DNA of 64,000 bases, taken from contig OZ241909.1 of the NCBI GenBank assembly GCA_965203735.1, positions 2,666,001-2,730,000 on the forward strand, given 5' to 3'. The DNA is from Bin55 sp965203735 (lineage in GTDB: Bacteria; Pseudomonadota; Gammaproteobacteria; Pseudomonadales; Azotimanducaceae). Below are positions 26,568 through 35,135 of this stretch, piece by piece. The notes under the pieces were generated by a model that made no database searches, had not been told where the DNA came from, and worked only from the letters and a program-made list of their open reading frames with translations. The stretch's first letter is position 1, and each line of letters starts with the position of its first letter. Made by a program: the position numbers and the translations under genes.

Positions 26568-26721
26568 ACAGCTTCAAGACCAATTGTGCTGTGTGTTGTA
26601 GAAACCTGAGTAGCCGGTTCTATTCAAACACAACGATTCTCACTAAGAATTCAATGCAGGTACACACGCAACTTGATGCCAATTCAATACAAGCTATTCT
26701 CAGGTTGCTGCAACGAGGGGC

Positions 26722-26750
26722 TTGAATCAGTCTAGCGACTGTACTCTAAT
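26722..26750 (+). promoter_or_regulatory. Putative sigma-70 promoter of tRNA-Sec
   Basis: TTGAAT (26722-26727), 17 bases, then TCTAAT (26745-26750). The predicted transcription start falls at or within a base or two of the tRNA 5' end at 26758, which would leave almost no leader. The match to consensus is moderate. Confidence 0.45.
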
Positions 26751-26757
26751 GCTACGT

Positions 26758-26851
26758 GGAAGAGCATCGCCTCCGGTGAGGCGCGCGGCCTTCAAAGCCG
26801 TTGAGACGCTTAGTCTGCGTCTGGTGGGTTCGACTCCTACCTCTTCCGCCA
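26758..26851 (+). tRNA. selC: Selenocysteine tRNA (anticodon UCA)
   Basis: 94 nt including encoded CCA. The 5' end GGAAGAG pairs with CTCTTCC before G73 and CCA. The D stem is six pairs (CGCCTC/GAGGCG) with the CGGT loop. The anticodon arm has the loop CTTCAAA, giving UCA for UGA. A long variable arm pairs AGACGC with GCGTCT, and the T arm is GTGGG-TTCGACT-CCTAC. These are the hallmarks of bacterial tRNA-Sec. The acceptor is seven pairs plus a five-pair T stem, 12 in total, against the usual 8+5; the base opposite the eighth position (C8) is missing. Ser would be attached by SerRS and converted by SelA. selD is 3.5 kb away; selA and selB are not in the window. Confidence 0.95.
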
Positions 26852-26856
26852 CTCTT

Positions 26857-27735
26857 TCATGCTAAGACGGTCGCGGTTCCCAATAGAGCCAAAGCGGCGA
26901 TGCCGGCAAGTATCTGACCCGACTTGCCAATGCGGCGGAGGTCGAAGCTCGATACAACGATGCCGGTCAGCAAGCCACAAAACAACCCTGTCAAATGCGC
27001 CACAACATCGGTTCGTTCGGTTCCAATACCCATGAATGCAAAGATTCCAATTACGCCCACAATAGGGATGGCGTTATACCTCCAACCACGCCCTGAAATG
27101 AATCGACGACGAAAGAACATTCCTCCAATCAGACCCACGGCCGCAAACATTCCGGTAGACGCTCCGATCGATACAAACATGTTGGCCTGCAGTAGTGCGT
27201 TCAAGTAATTGCCAGCTGCGCCGCACAACACGATCAGCAACCAAGCCAGCCCTGACCCGTAGTGTCGTCCGGCAATGACTCCAAAAATCAGACCGAAAGC
27301 TGTGTTGCCAACTAGATGTATAACATCGCCATGAAGCATCAGTGCCGTGAATGTACGCCACCACTCGCCTTGTTCACGAACTGCGTAAGCCCACATGGCT
27401 CCCTCTCGAGGGAATTCACCAAGCAGACCAACGGATTCAAGAATCCACACGAACCATACGATTGCGACGTAGATCACACACCCAACGTATCCCTTGTCGA
27501 TTTGCGGAGACGGAGCACGTTCTCGCTTCACATCCTTGTTTTCTTTTCGATAGATTTCGAGCTGGCGGCGAGCGGCTGACTCCATTTCCGATCTTGTAAA
27601 CAGAAGCCATCGGGTCGTATCTCGTTCAACCCGAGTCTCAATTCCCGTCGCGGTTAGCACCAGTTGGCACTCGCTGATCGCTTTGTAGCTAAGCGACGAG
27701 CCCACAAGCGTCCAGTTGGATTCTTCGCCTGTCAC
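26857..27735 (-). CDS. Rhomboid-family intramembrane serine protease
   Basis: 292 aa. The N-terminal 80 residues are cytosolic and resemble the accessory leader of larger rhomboids. About six or seven hydrophobic segments follow. Catalytic residues are visible: Asn144 (HLVGNTAFG), Ser193 in GASTG and His247 in VVAHLTGLFCG. The WWRTF and LMLHGDVIH motifs are also present. Rhomboids cleave transmembrane helices of other proteins; the substrate is unknown here. The gene ends 5 bp from the 3' end of tRNA-Sec on the opposite strand and is divergent from the GCS2-type ligase gene, with 198 bp between them. Confidence 0.92.
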   Translation of the reverse strand: MTGEESNWTLVGSSLSYKAISECQLVLTATGIETRVERDTTRWLLFTRSEMESAARRQLEIYRKENKDVKRERAPSPQIDKGYVGCVIYVAIVWFVWILESVGLLGEFPREGAMWAYAVREQGEWWRTFTALMLHGDVIHLVGNTAFGLIFGVIAGRHYGSGLAWLLIVLCGAAGNYLNALLQANMFVSIGASTGMFAAVGLIGGMFFRRRFISGRGWRYNAIPIVGVIGIFAFMGIGTERTDVVAHLTGLFCGLLTGIVVSSFDLRRIGKSGQILAGIAALALLGTATVLA

Positions 27736-27933
27736 GAGTGATTACTCGAATGTTCTTGCGCAGTCTTCATGTGAAAGCATATAGGCTGACTAAGTCCAAT
27801 TGCCGAAACTGAATGTCGAAGCATTGTTCCAAAGACCATCCCCTCGGCAGGAGTTCGATGCGGACACCGTACAATTTCAACCGGGTAAGAGTGGCCGAGC
27901 CTTAAACAAACGGGAGTCGGCAGAGGAGTTATC

Positions 27934-29352
27934 GTGGGAGACGAAATAAGTGTACGGCACTTCGAAGCTGTCGACTTCAGCCGATTTCGACGACTACTCG
28001 AAGAAGAGACTGAACACGTAACTCGACTCTTTGACAGCAATGGATTCAGCACACGCGGAGACATCGTCGGATTTGAACTTGAAGCCTGCATTGTCGACGA
28101 AGCAGGCAATCCAAAGGGTCTGAATCAAGAAATTCTCGACACACTTAACAATCCACTCGTAGTCCCTGAACTCTCCCAGTTCAACGTCGAGCTCAATGGA
28201 AGTCCATGCTCTTTAACGGGGCGTGCGTTTTCCAGGCTTCACGACGAATTGGCCTCGACATGGGACGCTTGCCAAAACGCCGCAAGAGAAAACGACACAA
28301 AGTTGGTTCAAGTAGGTATTTTGCCGACAATGCGTCGCGACCTATTAAATTCCCGCAACATGTCCGATATGGTTCGCTATCGAGCATTGAATGATCGCAT
28401 CATCTCACTTCGCGACGGGGCAGATCTCAGAATTGCTATCAGTGGTTGTGAAGAACTAAATCTACTTCACCAAGATGTAATGCTAGAAGCGGCTACGACG
28501 AGCTTTCAGATCCATCTGCAATGCAAACCTTATCGCGCAGTGCGTGACTTCAACGCCGCAATTGCGGTTTCAGCTCCGATGGTTGCCCTCAGCGCAAATT
28601 CACCCTACCTCTTTGGAAAGGACCTATGGGCCGAAACAAGGATTCCACTGTTCGAACAAGCAACCCATATCGGCGAACGGCACCTGCAACGCGTGATTTT
28701 TGGAACGGGCTATGCGAAAGATTCGCTTTGCGAACTGTTCTCGGAGAATCGTCTGGGACACACGATTTTGCTACCGTTCGTGCAACCAGAACCCATCAAC
28801 AAGTACGCACATCTGCGGTTTCAGAATGGAACGATTTGGAGATGGAATCGACCGTTGATTGGTTTTGACTACGACGGCCAACCCCACTTGCGCATAGAAC
28901 ACAGAGTAGTTCCATCGGGACCTACAGTAATAGATTGCATAGCAAACTGTGCAGTGTTCATTGGTTTTGTCCGAGCACTAGGTCGTCAAGAAACGCCGAT
29001 CGAAGAAAAACTTCCATTTGACGTGGCTAAGGACAATTTCTACGCAGCTGCACGACTTGGATTGGACGCCGAAGTAACTTGGATCGATGGAGAAAAGCTG
29101 ACGGTTAGTGACTTGATCCTAAACAATCTACTGCCGATGGCTGGTGAAGCGTTGGAATTGGAGGAAGTGCCTTCCGACGAAGTCGATAAGTACCTAGGAA
29201 TCATCAAAGATCGTGTTGCCTCCGGCATGAACGGAGCTACATGGCAACGCTCTTGGGTTGAATCCAACGGTAACGATCTTGCAGGACTCACTCGGTCCTA
29301 CTTCACACATCAGGAGTCCAACGAACCCGTTCATACGTGGGACATGACATGA
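27934..29352 (+). CDS. GCS2-family carboxylate-amine ligase (glutamate-cysteine ligase-like)
   Basis: 472 aa, ATP-dependent ligase of the GCS2 family, which joins a carboxylate such as the glutamate side chain to an amine. The metal/ATP-binding start is VGFELEACIVDEAGNP; other blocks are VELNGSPCSL, SFQIHLQC, and RIEHRVVPSGPT. It is about 100 aa longer than simple YbdK proteins. The start is a GTG at 27934 with an AGAGGAG ribosome site seven bases upstream. Its stop overlaps the ATG of the following M14-type gene (ATGA), so the two are very likely to work in one pathway. Substrate is not known; glutamate-cysteine ligation is one option, formation of an N-acyl or isopeptide bond another. Confidence 0.8.
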   Translation: MGDEISVRHFEAVDFSRFRRLLEEETEHVTRLFDSNGFSTRGDIVGFELEACIVDEAGNPKGLNQEILDTLNNPLVVPELSQFNVELNGSPCSLTGRAFSRLHDELASTWDACQNAARENDTKLVQVGILPTMRRDLLNSRNMSDMVRYRALNDRIISLRDGADLRIAISGCEELNLLHQDVMLEAATTSFQIHLQCKPYRAVRDFNAAIAVSAPMVALSANSPYLFGKDLWAETRIPLFEQATHIGERHLQRVIFGTGYAKDSLCELFSENRLGHTILLPFVQPEPINKYAHLRFQNGTIWRWNRPLIGFDYDGQPHLRIEHRVVPSGPTVIDCIANCAVFIGFVRALGRQETPIEEKLPFDVAKDNFYAAARLGLDAEVTWIDGEKLTVSDLILNNLLPMAGEALELEEVPSDEVDKYLGIIKDRVASGMNGATWQRSWVESNGNDLAGLTRSYFTHQESNEPVHTWDMT

Positions 29353-30326
29353 CCCTCCGCGTAGAGACATCGTTAGATCCGACTATTCTGGATTTACCTG
29401 CTACGGAATTGCTCACTGTCCTCGATGGCCCTACTCTGTTCGACTTGGTGCAACCCGGTCAAGCTCCAATGTTTGTTTCCGTGTTGTTGCATGGAAATGA
29501 AATTTCAGGATGGGACGCAGTCCGTTCCATTCTCAAAGAGCAACAACACAACGGACAAGGCACCTCAATGCTTCTGCTAATCGGTAACGTGTTAGCCGCC
29601 AGCCAAGGGGTTCGTGCTCTTGATGGTCAAACAGACTTTAATCGAATCTGGGAAGAGGAGAACGGCAAGAAATTCCAGTGGGCTGAAGAGGTCATCGAGA
29701 GAGTGTCTTCCCGAAAGCCGTGGTTCGCTCTCGACATCCACAACAATACATGCCCAAATCCACACCATGCAGTGATTACTGACATGAATCCTTCAACACT
29801 TTCGGCTGCTCGGAAGTTTAGTAAGACCGCAATATTCGCAATGCAACCTTTGAGCATTCTCTCTCGGAGATGCTCCCAATTCTGTACGGCAATTACTCTA
29901 GAAGTCGGAGTTCCTTCCGATCCAACCAGCTCTGACCGGGCAAGAGCTTTTCTCAAGTATTTGGTCGATCTGGGCGCAGTGCCGGCAACCCACAGCGACG
30001 ACTTGGAAATCTACACCAACAAGATTCGAGTTGTGATCGAGAATGCACAGGAATTGGACGAGTCCCAAGTTCCCAGTTTCACACCGTCTCTAAGCGACTG
30101 GAATTTCAAGACTCTTGACAAGGGAACCGAAATCGCACAACTAAAAAGCGGTGGAGGCCGACTTCTAGCACAGGATGAGAGATTGAACGATGTGACCCCG
30201 TCATACTTGGAGTACAAGAACGATTCCGTATGTCTGAGCAGCGATGTAATCATGTCGATGTACACCGACAATCCTCGAATTGCGTTACAGGATTGCGTTT
30301 GCTATTTTCTGGAACCTTGGATGTAG
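29349..30326 (+). CDS. Succinylglutamate desuccinylase/aspartoacylase-type zinc hydrolase (M14 family)
   Basis: 325 aa from ATG 29349, the start overlapping the ligase stop; a GTG at 29337 is a less likely alternative. Family features: zinc ligands in HGNE (about residues 48-51), the third-ligand block ALDIHNNTCPNPHH, and a catalytic Glu in TLEVGVPSD. AspA/AstE-type enzymes cleave acyl-amide bonds on amino acids. Pairing with a GCS2 ligase suggests opposing or successive chemistry on one metabolite. Similar hydrolases also occur next to RimK ligases. The conserved fold is clear; the substrate is unknown. Confidence 0.78.
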   Translation: MTLRVETSLDPTILDLPATELLTVLDGPTLFDLVQPGQAPMFVSVLLHGNEISGWDAVRSILKEQQHNGQGTSMLLLIGNVLAASQGVRALDGQTDFNRIWEEENGKKFQWAEEVIERVSSRKPWFALDIHNNTCPNPHHAVITDMNPSTLSAARKFSKTAIFAMQPLSILSRRCSQFCTAITLEVGVPSDPTSSDRARAFLKYLVDLGAVPATHSDDLEIYTNKIRVVIENAQELDESQVPSFTPSLSDWNFKTLDKGTEIAQLKSGGGRLLAQDERLNDVTPSYLEYKNDSVCLSSDVIMSMYTDNPRIALQDCVCYFLEPWM

Positions 30327-30340
30327 TGATTGACCTATAA

Positions 30341-30358
30341 CCTGTCCCACTAGGACGG
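30341..30358. terminator. Putative hairpin between convergent genes
   Basis: CC-T-GTCC, five-base loop CACTA, GGAC-GG: a six-pair stem with one bulged base, located between the convergent M14-type gene and selD fusion. No strong T-run follows. It may act as a weak bidirectional terminator. Confidence 0.35.
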
Positions 30359-30369
30359 AACCGTACTCT

Positions 30370-32547
30370 TTACACCAATCTCGACGCTTCAGATCCAATA
30401 GACAGTCCAATTTGACCTGCATGTAGGTAGCCTGCGTCTCGCAACCGATCTACACACTCATCGACATGTGCTCTTGGAATCGCGGCAACGAGACCACCGC
30501 ATGTCTGTGGGTCTACGAGCGGCGCAATCTCCGAATCATCAAAGTCTCTTCGTTTTTCGTAGTCAGCAACACTTTGAGCGTTGTTGTCGTGCAATGAACT
30601 TCGAACATGCTGCATAACAGTTTCTCTAGCACCGTCCATCAACGGTATCTGATTCACAACCAATTCAACGTTGACGTTCGAACGGCGTGAAATCTCCGAA
30701 ATGTGTCCTAGTAGTCCGAATCCAGTAATGTCTGTCATTGCGCTTGGGTCGAAATCAAGCAAGATTCGTGCTGCTTCGGCATTTGATTGATCCATGACTT
30801 CAATAGCTGACATCAAATCCTTCGCAGAAGTGGTTCCGTGCATGATCCCCGCGAGTAGCAATCCAGTTCCCAAGGGTTTCGTGAGCACCAAGGCATGGTC
30901 CGAGACTAAGGATGAATTCAACACAGGATTTTGAGGAACGGTACCAGTGACAGCGAACCCAAGCGACAGTTCGCTACCCTCCGACGAGTGTCCTCCAACG
31001 AGCTTTGTACTAGATTCTTCAAACACCGACAGTGCTCCAGACATTGCTTGGTATAGCTCGTCTTCCATCAATGTATGCGACATCAAAGGAACAGTTACCA
31101 TTGCAAGAGCAATCTTGGGATCCGATCCCATCGCATAGAGATCGTTCAGAGCATGGTTTGCGGAGAGTCTTCCAAATTGGTATGGGTCCGTAATCATGGA
31201 GCGGAATCCATCGCAGCTAGTCGCGAAACGTGAGGAGTTCCAGTCAATAACCGCTGCATCGTCACCAATTCCGTGCACATGTTCGCGGTCAAGTCCAACT
31301 CTCAATCGTCGTAAAACGCTCTCGAGCAAGTCTGCACCAAGTTTTGAACCACAGCCACCGCAGCGAAGCGGGTCGGGTTGGTCTTCCCGTAACGTTTGGG
31401 GCTTAAGAAGCTCAACGGAAGAATCCATTTCAGGAAGATCTGAGTATCTACGCATGAATGTTCGGTCTATCCAGTCTTTCCAAACCTCAACAGGTCGGGA
31501 ACTTAGACATACAGGCCCCTTGGTCGCAACGGCACGGACGTGAGAAAGCCGGAGAATAGCAAGAGCTTTACGCTGTGCCTTGTAACGACGTAGTGGTCGT
31601 GAGGTCAAGGCGAATCTCGTATTTCGAGCTAAGTAGGGTCCAGCTCGCACAGCGTACACACCAGACTTAGGACGCTCCTGTCCATCCAAACACACAATAT
31701 CACCTGCTGCAAAGGCATTGGGGTTGGAAATGCTTTGTAAGTTTTGATTTACTCGAAGAAAGCCTCCCTTATCTACAGCAAAGTTTGATTCACGTATCCA
31801 GTCAGGGGCCTCTACACCAGCCACCCACAGGACGCAATCTGATTTTAACTTTCGACCATCGGCAGCAATAACTGCGCGATCGGTGACGTCAACGACATTG
31901 AAATCACACGAAACTGAGATGTCGTTCTTCTGAAGTTCTCGGGCAATCGCACGTTCAAGAAGCTTGTTGTGTTCCTTAAGAAGGATGTCGTTTGCTGTTA
32001 CAAGATTAATAGTGAACGCATCTCCATGGCGTTCGCGAATCGCTAGAGCGACTTCCACACTTCCAGGTCCACCACCAACGATTGTCAGGCGATAGCCACT
32101 TCCGGTCCCGTGTTGGGAGACAACCTGATTCCACGCTGGGATGAACCGACCAATGGGTTTCACAGGGATTACAAGATCGTTACCTTGATAGTGTTTACCG
32201 GGTGCTCCTCCAGTATTTATGGCTATCACGTCATAGCGAAGGTCAGGACGTGATGCGAAACTTACAGTCTGTTCGGTTAAATTGACTCGCGTGACTTCGT
32301 CGGGAATGAATCTCGCATTGGCAAACGTGGAAAGCTTCAGCAGATCTATATGGATTTCGTCCCATGTGTACTTGCCCGCCAAGTAACCAGGAAGCATTCC
32401 GGAGTACGGGGTGTGAGGCTCTCGTGCCACCACAGTAATGCGAACACCTGGTTCGGGCTTCATTCCGTAGTGACGAAGGACCTCTACATTGGAGTGCCCA
32501 CCACCAACGATGAGCAGGTCGCGCACGAAAGGAACTTCAGGATGCAC
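30370..32547 (-). CDS. selD: Pyridine nucleotide-disulfide-type oxidoreductase fused to selenophosphate synthetase SelD
   Basis: 725 aa. Residues 1-370 are an NDH-2-like FAD/NAD(P) oxidoreductase: IVGGGHSNVEVL at 13-24, IVGGGPGSVEVAL near 157 and AFAAGDIVCL near 280. The remainder is SelD, which makes selenophosphate from selenide and ATP for Sec and selenouridine synthesis. The SelD part begins around LRCGGCGSKLGADLL; Cys399 sits at the position of the catalytic Cys/Sec and Lys402 follows, so it is the Cys form, while the second Cys of the E. coli GCGCK loop is Ser. GIGDDAAVI and GGHSSEGSELSLGFAVTG are SelD blocks, with TDITGFGLLGH later. This N-terminal fusion is known in other bacteria. 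The start is a GTG at 32547. It fits with tRNA-Sec nearby. Confidence 0.93.
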   Translation of the reverse strand: MHPEVPFVRDLLIVGGGHSNVEVLRHYGMKPEPGVRITVVAREPHTPYSGMLPGYLAGKYTWDEIHIDLLKLSTFANARFIPDEVTRVNLTEQTVSFASRPDLRYDVIAINTGGAPGKHYQGNDLVIPVKPIGRFIPAWNQVVSQHGTGSGYRLTIVGGGPGSVEVALAIRERHGDAFTINLVTANDILLKEHNKLLERAIARELQKNDISVSCDFNVVDVTDRAVIAADGRKLKSDCVLWVAGVEAPDWIRESNFAVDKGGFLRVNQNLQSISNPNAFAAGDIVCLDGQERPKSGVYAVRAGPYLARNTRFALTSRPLRRYKAQRKALAILRLSHVRAVATKGPVCLSSRPVEVWKDWIDRTFMRRYSDLPEMDSSVELLKPQTLREDQPDPLRCGGCGSKLGADLLESVLRRLRVGLDREHVHGIGDDAAVIDWNSSRFATSCDGFRSMITDPYQFGRLSANHALNDLYAMGSDPKIALAMVTVPLMSHTLMEDELYQAMSGALSVFEESSTKLVGGHSSEGSELSLGFAVTGTVPQNPVLNSSLVSDHALVLTKPLGTGLLLAGIMHGTTSAKDLMSAIEVMDQSNAEAARILLDFDPSAMTDITGFGLLGHISEISRRSNVNVELVVNQIPLMDGARETVMQHVRSSLHDNNAQSVADYEKRRDFDDSEIAPLVDPQTCGGLVAAIPRAHVDECVDRLRDAGYLHAGQIGLSIGSEASRLV

Positions 32548-32627
32548 TGATTAGACCCTGATCCTTCCACCGTTGAAGATTGCGTTCAGTATTGGCGCTT
32601 TGTAGATCGACGAGAACGTTTCGAGCT

Positions 32628-34556
32628 CTAGCGGTTCGCCATGCTCAACGCAGCGATGAACTCATCGAGATCAAGTCCTTCGTTGTCGTCCGTATCCAAC
32701 GCGTCAAACCCTTCTCGAATTCGAGCGGCCCATCCACCTTGCAGTTCGTCTAACTTCAGAAGACCATCGATGTTGCGATCCAAGTAGCCAAATGCTTGAG
32801 ATCTTCTCATTCGACCATTATCTTGAACTTGATCCTCGATTGTCTCGCCGTCCCAAGTGAAGACAAAGCTCCCGTACAGCATTTCCTCCCACGACTGCTG
32901 ACCCCATCGGACAGTGCGTTCGGGATCCGGGTTAGCGGGATTTTGGACGGAATTGTCATAGACAGTTACATGATGCAGTCGAGACCCAGCCGGAACCGAA
33001 ACAGGCTCAACGAATTCATAGCTTGTTTGCCAATTGAAGTCATAATTTGGTACAGACAGCAATAGCTCTTTGGAACCGTCCGGATACTCAAGAGTGAACT
33101 TCGAACTCTTTCCTCGGTAATGTGAATGAGGCAGCAACGAGTGCAGCGTAGCGTTACTGTGAAACGTCAAATACGAGCGGACTTGGTGGTCCTTGGTGTT
33201 GGGTGGAATCTGGAAGATTGTGTTCAAAACCACCCCACTCCGTTTGATAGTCTCAGGAGGTTCATCGAAGAAGTACAACCCCACTCGGGTTTGATCCTTG
33301 ACTACTTTGCCAATGGGTGTGTAGTGCATTTGTGCGCGGAACTTGGTACCGGTTCGGACTAGAACTCCTGCGTTCTCGGGTCCCGACACGCCACTCGACT
33401 CGGTTCCTGGGGCGTATCCGCCCATGAATTGGCTCCAGATCGCACCACGACGATTGCTAGTAGCGGCATCTACAGTACCCATCAACACATGGTGCAGTAC
33501 TCGTGTGTCGCCAGGAACAACGGTCATTGCTTTAAGCCATGCATCTTCCTCCATGTTGTTGTCGACAGTGAAGTACTGATACTCGACGACTCCCGTAGCT
33601 TGAACTTCGTACTCGGGAAATTCGATGATGTAGTCTGGAGGACCAAGTGGCCAATCCTCAATATTGTCCTCTCGTTCAGCTAATGGATCTGGACCTTCGC
33701 CTCTAGGAGTTCCGGCATCGATCCATCGAACGATGAGCTGCCGTTCTTCCGGTGAGATGTCGCGACTATTCTTCCATTCACCCACATGTGGGTCGGCATG
33801 CCACGGAGGCATTCGCTTCTCTCTCAAAACCTGTCGTATGGTCGGTGCAAAACTTCGAACTATCTCATAGTTCACCATAGCCCAAGGCGCTATTCCTCCA
33901 GTGGTATGGCAGCCTCCGCAGTTCTCCAGCAATGTGGGAGCTATATCTTCGGAATACGAGATTTCGGTCTTGTCATTTGTTCTATCCGGAAAATTAATTA
34001 GGCAGCCCTTCGGCGCAATCGACCGAAACTCAACATCTTCTCCTGCTAGCATCGATTTGAGTGTATCCGCCACATAGTGCACGCTAGCTTCCGCTTTTTG
34101 GCGTTCATACTCCAACCGATCATTGACGGGTCCTCGATACTTGATCGACCAGTCGGACGGATCGATGACAATCACTTCTGCTGTATGTGTCAATTTCAAA
34201 CCCATACCGACAATCTGGGATTCATCGTCCAATATTGGAAAGTCGATGTCCCATTCCTCGGCTTCTTGTTGTATGGATTCTCTGTTGTCGTAGTCGACAG
34301 AGTTCAGCAACAAGAATTGCACGTTGCGATCTTGAAAATCGTCTCGCACTTCTCGGAAATCTGGCAACGCATTGCGAACCATGGGGCAGTTATTTCCGTG
34401 CACCATGATCACGACAGCTTCGGTATCTGACAAGTAATACAGTTTGTGTGCCTCGCCCTCTTGGTCCAGTAGCGTAAAGTTGTCTACTGTGACCGAAGCG
34501 GCACTCAAGCCGAAGAAAACTGACATTAAAAGGAAGCAAAAGCGAGATTTCAACAC
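32628..34556 (-). CDS. Secreted redoxin / haem c / copper type II monooxygenase-like / EF-hand protein
   Basis: 642 aa with a signal peptide (1-20). Domains in order: a thioredoxin-like redoxin (about 22-170) with a single Cys in HGNNCPMVRN; a c-type haem site CGGCH at 213-217 with MPPWHADPH after it; a region like the copper type II ascorbate-dependent monooxygenases (about 315-565) with His355-His356, His411, His477-X-His479 and Met559, matching the order of PHM copper ligands; and two EF-hand loops at 593-604 and 621-632. I infer a periplasmic redox or oxygenase protein that needs copper, haem and calcium. It is divergent from the small lipoprotein at 34721 and the DUF6152/DUF6644 series. 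Fusions of this sort occur in Acidobacteria and Planctomycetes; substrate unknown. Confidence 0.82.
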   Translation of the reverse strand: MLKSRFCFLLMSVFFGLSAASVTVDNFTLLDQEGEAHKLYYLSDTEAVVIMVHGNNCPMVRNALPDFREVRDDFQDRNVQFLLLNSVDYDNRESIQQEAEEWDIDFPILDDESQIVGMGLKLTHTAEVIVIDPSDWSIKYRGPVNDRLEYERQKAEASVHYVADTLKSMLAGEDVEFRSIAPKGCLINFPDRTNDKTEISYSEDIAPTLLENCGGCHTTGGIAPWAMVNYEIVRSFAPTIRQVLREKRMPPWHADPHVGEWKNSRDISPEERQLIVRWIDAGTPRGEGPDPLAEREDNIEDWPLGPPDYIIEFPEYEVQATGVVEYQYFTVDNNMEEDAWLKAMTVVPGDTRVLHHVLMGTVDAATSNRRGAIWSQFMGGYAPGTESSGVSGPENAGVLVRTGTKFRAQMHYTPIGKVVKDQTRVGLYFFDEPPETIKRSGVVLNTIFQIPPNTKDHQVRSYLTFHSNATLHSLLPHSHYRGKSSKFTLEYPDGSKELLLSVPNYDFNWQTSYEFVEPVSVPAGSRLHHVTVYDNSVQNPANPDPERTVRWGQQSWEEMLYGSFVFTWDGETIEDQVQDNGRMRRSQAFGYLDRNIDGLLKLDELQGGWAARIREGFDALDTDDNEGLDLDEFIAALSMANR

Positions 34557-34646
34557 ACTGGACCCGATCTAGTTTGCAATCAATTTACATGATAACAAGG
34601 CGCATATCCAAGCAAACGGAAAACGTTCTTCGAACCAGTGTCTAGG

Positions 34647-34674
34647 TTGAGAACCATCGTTGTACTTTTGTAAT
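34647..34674 (+). promoter_or_regulatory. Possible promoter of the exported-protein operon
   Basis: TTGAGA (34647-34652), 16 bases, TGTAAT (34669-34674), about 50 bp before the lipoprotein start. Matches to sigma-70 consensus are moderate (4/6 and 5/6). No experimental support. Confidence 0.35.
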
Positions 34675-34720
34675 GTGGTACGCTTGCATTGAGGGATTGG
34701 GGCAAATCTAAGGGAGTAGC

Positions 34721-34912
34721 ATGAAGTCTCTTGTTAAGCGCGTATTGTCCAGCGTATCGACGGCATTTTTGGTGATGTGTTTGCTATCCGGATGCGCTTT
34801 GTTTATTCGTGATTGCGGAGAGACAGAGGCAACCGCACAGGAGCTTTCTAACGTTCCTATAAGCAACGTCGAATCAGTCGCTGCCTTGGAGGGTAATTCC
34901 TCCGACCCGTAG
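34721..34912 (+). CDS. Small lipoprotein of unknown function
   Basis: 63 aa. The signal peptide MKSLVKRVLSSVSTAFLVM leads to the lipobox LSGC, with Cys25 as the likely lipidated residue. The mature part of 39 residues is acidic and has one further Cys (RDCGETEATA). AAGGGAG about seven bases before the ATG is a good ribosome site, supporting a real gene. No family is recognised. It is the first gene of the forward-strand series of exported proteins, but is separated from the next by 223 bp. In that gap there is a small hairpin (34928-34942) and a doubtful 40-codon ORF at 34969 with an AGAGGA site. Confidence 0.72.
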   Translation: MKSLVKRVLSSVSTAFLVMCLLSGCALFIRDCGETEATAQELSNVPISNVESVAALEGNSSDP

Positions 34913-35135
34913 GCGTCTCCACGATTTAACCACCGGTTGGTTGAAAGCAAGAGGAAGAATGAACTTAGCTTCGTTGGGAACGAGTGGGGCGACAGAAGCT
35001 GTGTCCCACAGTTCCAGGTTTTCACGTACCTGCCTCTTGGCCCTATACCGCAAAGTAATCTGGTGCAGTACTGGTTGGTGATTCATTCAACTAAGGCATT
35101 CAGGTTGCAGTAATTCCTATCCAACGAGAGAGCGT

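Noticed and set aside
27732..28109. Reverse-strand ORF of 125 codons overlapping the GCS2-type gene
   Set aside because: It is a shadow of the forward-strand ligase frame, with serine-rich sequence and no family likeness. The region between 27736 and 27933 has no other gene.
34969..35091. Small 40-codon ORF with an AGAGGA ribosome site between the lipoprotein and the next gene
   Set aside because: No signal peptide, no recognisable motif and ordinary intergenic composition; left as a doubtful possibility only.
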